From assembly GCA_000729835.1 (NCBI GenBank), contig JFHB01000016.1:124001-188000 (forward strand): a stretch of 64,000 bases of DNA, read 5' to 3'. This DNA is from Atkinsonella hypoxylon. Lineage: Eukaryota > Ascomycota > Sordariomycetes > Hypocreales > Clavicipitaceae. Both the position numbers and the translations under genes were made by a program. Positions 57,401 through 64,000 of the stretch are shown in pieces. The stretch's first letter is position 1, and each line of letters opens with the position of its first letter. The notes beneath the pieces are model-generated. The model was given only the letters and a program-made list of their open reading frames with translations, ran no database searches and was not told the origin of the DNA.

Positions 57401-57883
57401 GATTATACTCGCAACAGCCCTGGACGAGTCAGTAGAACCAAAGAGTTTATCGAGGGATCCCAAAAGCGACTGTGATGCTTCAGACGCGGTGGATAATGTG
57501 GTGCCTGTCATTCGAAAGCCGGCCGACGTCCAAAAGACGATTTGTGTCACAGCATAGTGCAGACTCTCCAGGCTGCGCTCGAGTATAGATTCGGTTTCTG
57601 CAGTGCTCAAGTCCGATCTCGATAGGGACAGAGTATCACGGGCTGCCCTGCCGAGAACGGTTTCTACCAAGTCACGAGCCAGTCCCAAGCTGGACAATGT
57701 CGTGAACCTAGCGGCGTCGAGACTATAGTAGCCGACAACTGAGCCAACACGAATGGCCAAAGAAGTCGATCGAGTTGCCAGACTGACAGCTTGAGCAATG
57801 GGCGACGGGAGCAGCGTTGGCCCAGGACTATGGCATGGCTTGCCGGCGGAGGCCTCGATATCACGAGACGTGCCCTTGGGCAT
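54485..57883 (-). CDS. Class 3 lipase (sn1-specific diacylglycerol lipase-like), large
   Basis: A 1132-residue protein with a C-terminal alpha/beta-hydrolase domain of the lipase class 3 family, predicted to cleave acyl esters of diacylglycerol or related lipids. The nucleophile motif GHSLGG has Ser889. Upstream lies the family block AVVLACRGTLGFEDVLADL, with the probable oxyanion region. VVHGNDIVPHLSLG supplies the likely acid Asp. The N-terminal 250 residues are moderately ordered (AVSLATRSTSLAIRVGSVVGYYSLDAAR; a helix-like segment from about 30 to 130). The middle (about 390-670) is Ser/Pro/Arg-rich and disordered. No signal peptide, so it is intracellular or peripheral. Single exon of 3.4 kb. 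Substrate assignment follows from fold only. Confidence 0.85.
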   Translation of the reverse strand: MPKGTSRDIEASAGKPCHSPGPTLLPSPIAQAVSLATRSTSLAIRVGSVVGYYSLDAARFTTLSSLGLARDLVETVLGRAARDTLSLSRSDLSTAETESILERSLESLHYAVTQIVFWTSAGFRMTGTTLSTASEASQSLLGSLDKLFGSTDSSRAVASIITLIRREFSNPATGVGGEKVSVSDLVVALSALAYLQRASRRSAVEESRRQSYEEVIWDVVVLSDGERIDVGYHQGENGDCQSSDGRYHHDEPGLRCGTDDEEEAILERLKSYITSNLDPDTTVSIANSISSVQTITVDVSGPQLLALPTPPGAEIVETRGPAHLAGKHPSWNLGIDEENSYTVVYRIQRDRLRIATLRGEEEDNGQSVVEVTDDSTCSAPDPPTAIGSTSTATKPNHLSNSVKVKPARPPASTAPSPVTSPRTKSHHYTSGVEPKCKPHAMTTSQSRVQFPVLEPTANQKKQRAPPMEPLVRDACDRKQPTIDAGRRTLSKKKKEAVSGTKATDKRPRLKKVLKESSQSLSNMWNKEPLDAESRTTAKPRPPWKGAGGQTNSNVSSGLKSSVGRSQTQQLQRSTPSRRPQTPEPFARPSSRASHVSVHERRQDLIVSLADSYSRNGTSGPRPSTPAIYRTDYSSQENVPRSTGDVYAGPAIPLSPQNKVSHQQHHPRSTSYAQSVYSLATNDSQSSLLLASYYQKSAYNASGALNILRKEGFVDGTFPAGHLLPNIARYMRYSSACYGSHFMKLLGISKELPASRAWDGTHQDIRHFAHHTESQNNNILLASFVDPQGGSDATGSTGTGVPLIHYISLDHEAKAVVLACRGTLGFEDVLADLTCDYDSLLWRGRAYRVHKGVHASARRLLFGDDGRVLVTLKEALLEFPDYGLVLCGHSLGGGVTSLLGVMLAEPNADGPGFVISAEPHSKLLTQGSGADHKFSDVCLPQGRRIHVYAYGPPGIMSPSLRKITRGLITTVVHGNDIVPHLSLGVLHDFQGLALAVKKDENQTKAELRRRMWEAFQGHLAEKWHQTTPAAPREGDEEWVLPMLQALRATMKGKHLVPPGEVFAIEATRVLRREAFVLHDEGQIGRPARRVVLKYITDVEGRFTEIRFGAGLLTDHSPAQYEDALNKLRLGVVD

Positions 57884-58352
57884 TGTGGCAGTATATTAAG
57901 TCTCGTGGAACAGTACGCAAGAAAAGTATATATACCCCAAGAAACAGAGCAGGGCATTATAGTGAACGCAATGTAAGAAAATGCGCCGAATAGCAATTGT
58001 CGGTTGATAACAAGGGCGCAGTCAAACACGACAGACAGGCAGGCAGGTAGGAGAGCCTGTGGTGGGCACGTTAATGCTTGCACAAGGGCGGCGGTGGCGA
58101 TATTTGAATGAGTTGTCGCGACGTGCAAAGAGTATACATAATAACAGGAGGGCCGCAGTGTTGGTTAGCCGTGGATGCGAAGGAGGTAGGAGTGGTGGAT
58201 TCGATGATGTGTTGGACTTGGGACACATGGCGACTGCGGACTGCGGACTGCGGATTGCGGATTGCAGGCTGCGGAAATGCGCTTGCTTGGGATTGTTATT
58301 TTATTTCCCAGTTTCGTACTTGCTGTCGGTACCGAGTAGTTATGTGCATGTG

Positions 58353-58394
58353 GTATGTGGTATGTGGTATGTGGTATGTGGTATGTGGTATGTG
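58353..58394 (+). repeat. Tandem repeat (GTATGTG)6
   Basis: Six perfect 7-bp copies. Confidence 0.9.
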
Positions 58395-58558
58395 TGTGGG
58401 CACTGCGTGCGTGTATGGGCTCCGGAGTGGTGGCAAGTGGCAGACAACAAGTTGTATTTTATTGGTCGGGCGACATTGACATGTGATTTTGACATAAAAA
58501 ATAAAAAAAACTGTGTGTGCCGTTTTTCAACACTCTTGTCGGTCTTTGTGTGAAGTGA

Positions 58559-58595
58559 ACGCCAGTAAACGCCAGTAAACGCCAGTGAACGCCAT
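58559..58595 (+). repeat. Tandem repeat, 10-bp unit ACGCCAGTAA, 3.7 copies
   Basis: Two exact copies, one with a single change and one partial. Confidence 0.85.
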
Positions 58596-59653
58596 GGCTT
58601 ACACGCCAAATCATAGTTGGTCAACAATTGGATGACACTCGTGGCCTGGGCGAGAAGAACATGCATGCCAGTGGGATAATTGTCCCTGTCCAACGACGCC
58701 ACGCGATCCAACGTCCAGCACGAGTCAACGTGATGCCTGATGCCGAACCTGACATGACGATAACTAATACTCCGTACCCCGCGATAAATCTTGAGGGGCC
58801 CGCTTCTCCATGCTTATAGGTTAGTTATGCATCCATTCGTCCGTGGTGTTCGTGGCAAAGATGAAATGATGTTCAGTGCACTTGAACAACAGCCCCGCCA
58901 ACAAAGTCCTGCTCCTCGAACCTCGACGTCATAACCATTATGTGTGTGTGTGTTTTGATTGTGGTCAGAAAGAGCGCACAGTCTTCTGACACCCAACGAG
59001 GTTGCCTGGCTGGTCCCGAATTTGGACCCGTTTCCAGGAATAACTACGAGGCTGCTTCATCACGCTTGGGAGGAGTATAGTTAGTTAACTACGACACGAG
59101 CAGAAGAGGGCGGTTGGCACGGGCCCACACTACCTAGGTAGGTACTCACGATACATCCCAGAGGCCTTTGACCGCCAACGATCGCTATGCGTGCAAAGTA
59201 CCTCTTTGTACATCCAGAACCCCTGGGACTTGTATCATAGCGTTGCTTACACGTAAACCAAAGTACCTCGATTTCCGCCGGCCTTGATTGGTCAATCCTC
59301 CAATTCGTGACCTGGCACTTGCAACGTTGTCAGGTATCTGGTCCCTGAAAACCGCTTTTCTTTTGTTGACTGGTCACCTACATTTTGCGGCTCTCGGATC
59401 TTCGTCTATCTCATCTTTCTCATCCCAACCCTCTGTCCGTCGTTTTTCAAAGCCATTCCCCACCCCTCTCTCGCTTCTTCTCTCGTTCGGTCGCTGTTCT
59501 CTCGCTCACACTCAGGCATCACTGTACTTCACATCAGCAATTCTCCTCCACCGACTTCCGACCATCGCTCCGACAGGACAAAATACGGCACCCTAATACA
59601 CGACTGCCTGCCCGAGTCGCACATACCTTCTCCCACACTCGGAACCAGGAACC

Positions 59654-60315
59654 ATGGCTTCCGAAGAAGGACTTTTCTCACAAACACTCATTCCTGAGAC
59701 TGTCTCGGAGCAGTTGCCCAAAGGTTACAAGCTGCGGGCCCTTCGTGCGACCGACTTCAACACGGGATTTCTCGATTGCTTGCGGGTGCTAACGACGGTC
59801 GGCGACATCACCCAGGAGCAGTTTACGGAGCAGTTCATCAAGTTGAAGCAGAAACAGGACTACTACATTGTTATCATTGAAGACACGAATAGAACAGACA
59901 AGGAGAAGTCGGTGGTGGCTACCGGAGCGTTAATAATCGAGCACAAATTGTACGTTCTTTGCGACCCGATTCGCTCACTAATGCTCATACTCCCCCCTCC
60001 CACCCCCCATCGAGCCCTTTTTCTTCCCGCATAGATGGACCAAATAAGCTGATGAATCCTCCTTTCCATAGTATCCACAGCCTTGGTTCAGTCGGACATA
60101 TCGAAGACATCGCCGTAGCCAAGGACCAGCAGGGAAAGAAGCTCGGTCTGCGGTTGATCCAAGCCCTCGATCACGTTGCTGAAAGAGTCGGCTGCTACAA
60201 GTGCATTCTCGATTGCAGCGATGCCAACGAGGGGTTTTACGTCAAGTGTGGCTACCGACGAGCTGGCCTGCAAATGGCGCATTACTACAATGAGACCAAA
60301 AGCAAATGTCAATGA
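59654..60315 (+). CDS. GNA1: Glucosamine-6-phosphate N-acetyltransferase
   Basis: Acetylates glucosamine-6-phosphate with acetyl-CoA, the second step of UDP-N-acetylglucosamine synthesis, feeding chitin, N-glycans and GPI anchors. Exons 59654-59949 and 60072-60315 flank a 122-nt intron; 179 residues. A single GNAT domain covers nearly the whole protein: LRALRATDFNTGFLDCLRVLT; the central KFIHSLGSVGHIEDIAV strand pair, restored by splicing; the acetyl-CoA pyrophosphate loop QQGKKLG (118-124); and the C-terminal CILDCSDANEGFYVKCGYR segment diagnostic of Gna1. The length matches fungal Gna1 (about 160-190). Single start with context ACCATGG. Confidence 0.95.
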
Positions 60316-62072
60316 ACCCATTCTGCGCACCACGCCGAACCGTCCTACCATCTCCTGAACACGATACAGCCTCTCTAGGCATATCACCTTCCTGAGAGAT
60401 ATACATGATGTTCTCTGGTCCTCTGATCCTGAGGGTTCAAGCCGTAGTGTTCCCTCCCAAGGAAGGGGGCAGGGTCAGCATTCGTCGCCAATTCCCGTTT
60501 GAAGCCATTTCCTAACAGTCTGGTTCAGAAGCTCTTTGGACTGATGATACATGCACTTCCCCATGGCGTCTGATTCTTATCTGATTCACTTGTTCTTTGA
60601 TGCATAGAAGCTGATGTTTTGCTGATTTTGGTCGCGGCGGCGCAGGTGGCAAAATCTAGACTTGGCGCATACACATAATCTCGCACGAGGGCATTACTAT
60701 CTCAGCTGGGGTGTCGGAGCCATTTTCTAAGCCAAAACCAAAAGAGGGTCGAGTTTTTATGTTTAAAGATCTGTTCACCACCGTCAAACATGTCCGATGT
60801 GAATACCCAAGAAAATCGAAATCAAGTATAATCGAGCGTCAAGAACCCATTTCAGCAACAAATATCCCGTGACAATAACATGCATCCTCCCCGCGCTCCA
60901 CCTACATTTCCATCAGCCCGCCTCCACTCCGTACCACTCACTCACTCACTCAGCTCGGCCAGTCCGTCCCCCATCCGCATCCAGCAATCTCCAACGGCCC
61001 CTCAGATGCAAAGATTCAAGGGACATAAACTTGATCAATTCGCAGCTACATTAGAAGAACAATATGTCACCTCCGTGCAAAAAAATACAACGCGCCAACC
61101 ATCAGTGTGACTTCCCCAAAGCGGGTAGACCTCCGATCCGCGATTTGCCCAAGTGAGACACCCACCTGCACAGCATTGCGTTTAGACCCCCCTGGCTGTG
61201 TCCCCATCTCGCTCACGCCGTCCCCACGACGCCCTTACAACGCGCTTCGCCGTTGCACTAGCATGTGATCGGGTCAGACGACCTGTCCTTCCAGCATGGG
61301 CATGACGGATTCTGAAATTGTCTCGGGTGGGGAGGGATGTCCGAACGGCTGGGGCCTGGCAGTTTCCTTTAAATGCGGAGAAGGTGTCCGCCTGTTCCAA
61401 GGTGCGTTTGACCTCTGGGCAACTGCCTTGATCGGAACACGTTATTTGCCACGAGCGAGAATTTGCTTTTTCATCCGAGGTCGAGTGTACTCAATGCTTG
61501 AGATGGATGAGTTTCACCTCGTTTTGGCGAGGATGCGCATTGCCGCGCTGCAGTCTGAGTATGTGCCAGAGTTGTTCAGCTGTTGCGCAGCGTTCGGCGG
61601 GCTGGGCTAATCTTTCTTGGTGGTAACTAGGGTCTTGTCTAGGAATCCGCAGGCAAACGGGTTCGTTCGCTCGCAGCGGAGCAAAGTCACTGTTGTGAAG
61701 GATCCCTCTGGGGGATGGAAACTGGGCAAGAAGAGGGTTGTGAGGGCGCGATCGGGGTCCGCGTCGAGTGCGTCATTTTCCTAAGGGTAGTATTGCGTAT
61801 TGCGGGACGGGACATAGTTGGGCGTTAGAGGCTGAACGGGCTTTACGGGTACATGTTTGTTGGACGGGACTTATTCTTGGCATATATACAGTATTTCGAT
61901 CTATATCCTCTTCGTCCGCGGCTAGCAGCATAGTCGTGGACAGTAAAGACTTATGAAGAATGAGAAAAGGAAAAAAAAAAAAAAAAAAAGAGCCAACGTG
62001 ATTAGGGGCGTGGCATGATTCCCCTTTCACCAACACAGAACTTTGCTGAGGAGAAAAGGAGAAAAGCTTCAA
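60316..62072. other. Convergent 3' spacer
   Basis: This 1.76-kb spacer separates the convergent GNA1 and SDR genes. Several frames up to about 100 codons occur (for example 61296-61610 plus) without family signals. An A run lies near 61972-61989. Confidence 0.5.
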
Positions 62073-63025
62073 CTACCGTCCCATCCAGCCACCGTCCACA
62101 ACCAACGTATGGCCACTGACGTATGCGCTGGCCCTACTCGCTAGGTACACCGTCGCGCCCTGGAGGTCATCGGGGCTGCCCCATCGTCCAGCCGGGATTC
62201 TGGCATTTATACTAGCCAGCCGCTCCGGGTCATTCAGAAGCGCCGTATTCATGTCCGTCTCGATGTACCCTGGTGCAATGGCGTTGACGGTGATGCCCCT
62301 GGATGTCCACTCGTTGGCGAAGCTCTTGGTGACTTGGCCGACGGCACCCTTTGAAGCCGCGTAGGCGGGCACTGTCAGTCCGCCCTGGAAGGTGAGCAGG
62401 GAGGCGAAGTTGATGATGCTGCCACGGCGGCCGATCGTCTGCGAGGGCTCCAGCTTGAGCATGTGGGCGCCGATGTCGCGGCAGAGGGTGAAGACGGCGT
62501 GGAGATTGACTTGCATGACCTTTGAGTGACACGTTAGCAAAGGCCGTCCAGGATACACAACTCCATGTCAGAAAAGAGAATCCCAGCCTCCTTGGAAATA
62601 CAAGCCGTGGGAGGCCTCACCTCGTTAAACTCGCTGTCAGGAAACTCTTCGCACGGATGCCTCCTTTGGATCCCCGCACATGTCACCAGGATGCGAACCT
62701 GGTGGCCGTCGGCGAGAATCTTGGGTGTGAGGGCCTTGACGGACTCTTGGTCTGCCATGTCGGCTGTGTATATCCATGCCCGCCGGCCGAGCTTCTCGAT
62801 GGCCTCCTTGGCGGCGGTCACGCTGGCATCTCTCTACCGTCTACTCGTCAGTTCATGGTTTAATCGGAAGTAGGCTTGTGCTTTGCTCGATGGAGGCAGT
62901 ACCTGGATGAGGATAATGTCGGCGCCAGCTTCGGCGAGACCAATGGCTACGGCTTGGCCAATGCCTCGAGTGCAGCCTGTGACCATGGCTATCTGGTCAT
63001 GGAGGGAGAAGATGCGAGCGCTCAT
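62073..63025 (-). CDS. Short-chain dehydrogenase, 2-deoxy-D-gluconate 3-dehydrogenase (KduD)-like
   Basis: A 260-residue classical SDR oxidoreductase, most like KduD-type sugar-acid dehydrogenases, which interconvert keto-deoxygluconates with NAD(H). Three exons: 62903-63025, 62621-62833 and 62073-62519, with introns of 69 and 101 nt. The nucleotide motif is TGCTRGIG (16-23). CAGI replaces the usual NNAG. The catalytic set is Ser152, Tyr165 and Lys169 (YAASK). NAIAPGYIETDM and the C-terminal SGHTLVVDGGW are family-typical. The splice into VMQVNLHAVFTLCRD confirms the second junction. No pectin- or uronate-pathway neighbours are present, so the substrate is uncertain. Confidence 0.88.
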
Positions 63026-64000
63026 TGTGCTGGCGCGTAACCCCTCCCTTTGATTTTTGATTTGTGATTTTTTTTTTTCAAAGTGCAAGTGAGGCTGGAA
63101 TGGCTGTGGAGAAAAAGTCGATGGAGCAATTGAGAAAATTACAAAGAATCAATGTTTTTTTTTGGTCTTGACTTGATTTTTTTTTTTTATTCTTCAGTTC
63201 TTTTTTTCTGCCTTTTTGTTCGCGACGAGTAGCCCGCCCGCCGCGGGGTGCTTTGGGAGGGGTCGGCCCCTGTGGTGGGGTAATGTGTGTCGCCCGGTAC
63301 GCACTAAGACGGATCTGGTATCTAGTGGGGGCGTTACAGTTGGAAGGGAGAACTATGGAGCACAGGCGCGCCTATCTTGGCATTTCCGTGTTCATAAATA
63401 ACATTATTGCTTTTATATCTGGATAGACAATGCGGTAAAAGTGCAAGTACTGTGATACTACATAAGCCTAAAATAATATAATTTAGTAGGTAGTCTGAGT
63501 CTAACGCACGAGATTTAGCTAATACCCCTCTCGAGAATAGTAGCCATATATCCGCAAGGGATCACTCTCTTTAAAATGACCCAGATGGAGAGGCCAACTC
63601 TAACTACGTTATTCAGAAAAAGCGTGTATGCTGACTTCCCGCTTCGGTTTCGGAGAAGCCAAGCCACTTCGTGCATAGTACAAAGAAAATTCCTTTCATG
63701 GGCCTCCTTGACCGTGGCACGCCTGGTTTTCGCGCTGGCGAAGAAACAAGATCGGTGGCATTGTTGTAATTGTGTTATGCGGCAGGAAGGGAAATGTGTA
63801 CATGACCTGATCCATTGCCGGACCAACTACGGGCGACTCCAGACGTAGAGTACAAATGCCGAGATGCTAACTATCCCGTTAGTCTGTAACTTTACAACAT
63901 CTCACTTTTGATCACCAACCCTCGGTAGATACCAACCATTGTCTTTCGAAATACTGATTCTCTTTGCTCTAAGAACAATCCATCAGTCTTTCTCAGTATG
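63026..64000. other. Right-end spacer, no supported gene
   Basis: T runs (63068-63079, 63152-63160, 63178-63188) precede the SDR gene, and an AT-rich patch lies at about 63400-63490. A plus-strand 90-codon frame (63576-63848) has no recognised family. Confidence 0.45.

Larger units (their letters stand above)
57884..59653. other. Divergent spacer between lipase and GNA1
   Basis: This 1.77-kb spacer holds two promoters. It carries two short tandem repeats (58353-58394 and 58559-58595), a (GT)n run near 58940-58952 and a perfect CTACCTAGGTAG palindrome at 59130-59141. C/T-rich sequence precedes the GNA1 ATG, typical of a highly expressed fungal leader. Confidence 0.5.

Noticed and set aside
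61296..61610. 104-codon plus-strand frame in the GNA1-SDR spacer
   Set aside because: No family resemblance and no start context; it lies between two convergent genes.
1..64000. CRISPR arrays, bacterial operons or prophage
   Set aside because: Introns, tRNA type and gene families show eukaryotic nuclear DNA. The tandem repeats here are microsatellites or coding minisatellites without spacers.

Overview
The window looks like nuclear chromosomal DNA of a filamentous ascomycete, probably a Sordariomycete and plausibly Hypocreales. The evidence is short GT-AG introns (about 46-210 nt), long intergenic spacers with poly(A/T) and simple repeats, a Zn2Cys6 regulator, two HsbA-type wall proteins, an RTA1 protein, a mitoribosomal mS45 with its fungus-specific domain, and decayed NACHT/ankyrin and WD40 gene relics. 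Species was not determined. Exon structures were worked out by reading splice sites and checking that frames join; none rests on transcript data.

Layout. 0.5-3.9 kb: tRNA-Gly with an 11-nt intron, a serine/threonine dehydratase, and a divergent RTA1-family membrane protein. 5.0-9.3 kb: two HsbA-family secreted proteins on the minus strand, the second with Ser/Thr and Gly/Ser repeats and a GPI signal. 9.3-16 kb: gene-poor, with a 439-bp element showing an 8-bp target duplication and a decayed NLR-like gene. 16.0-19.4 kb: a Cys-rich copper/heavy-metal P1B ATPase. 20.5-37.5 kb: a sugar (alpha-glucoside/maltose-like) neighbourhood containing a Zn2Cys6 regulator, an MFS alpha-glucoside-type permease and a GH13 alpha-glucosidase, with an intact six-exon cytochrome P450 and an AT-rich TIR element in between. 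38.5-46.7 kb: a tentative small gene, mitoribosomal mS45, the HOG-pathway response regulator Ssk1 and a CCDC97-like protein. 47.6-52.8 kb: tRNA-Glu, a WD40 relic and about 5 kb of simple-sequence-rich DNA. 52.8-63 kb: an unrecognised 348-residue protein, a large class 3 lipase, glucosamine-6-phosphate N-acetyltransferase (Gna1) and a KduD-like SDR.

How genes may work together. The permease and GH13 enzyme are divergent across a 4.1-kb spacer. With the nearby Zn2Cys6 gene this recalls fungal MAL loci (permease, maltase, regulator), here loosened by insertions. The remaining genes are mostly ordinary single-gene loci. No clearly unprecedented system was found. The best leads are the interrupted MAL-like locus, the two short inverted-repeat elements, the paired HsbA genes with matching homopolymer tracts in their promoters, and the NLR relic that has lost its P-loop region.
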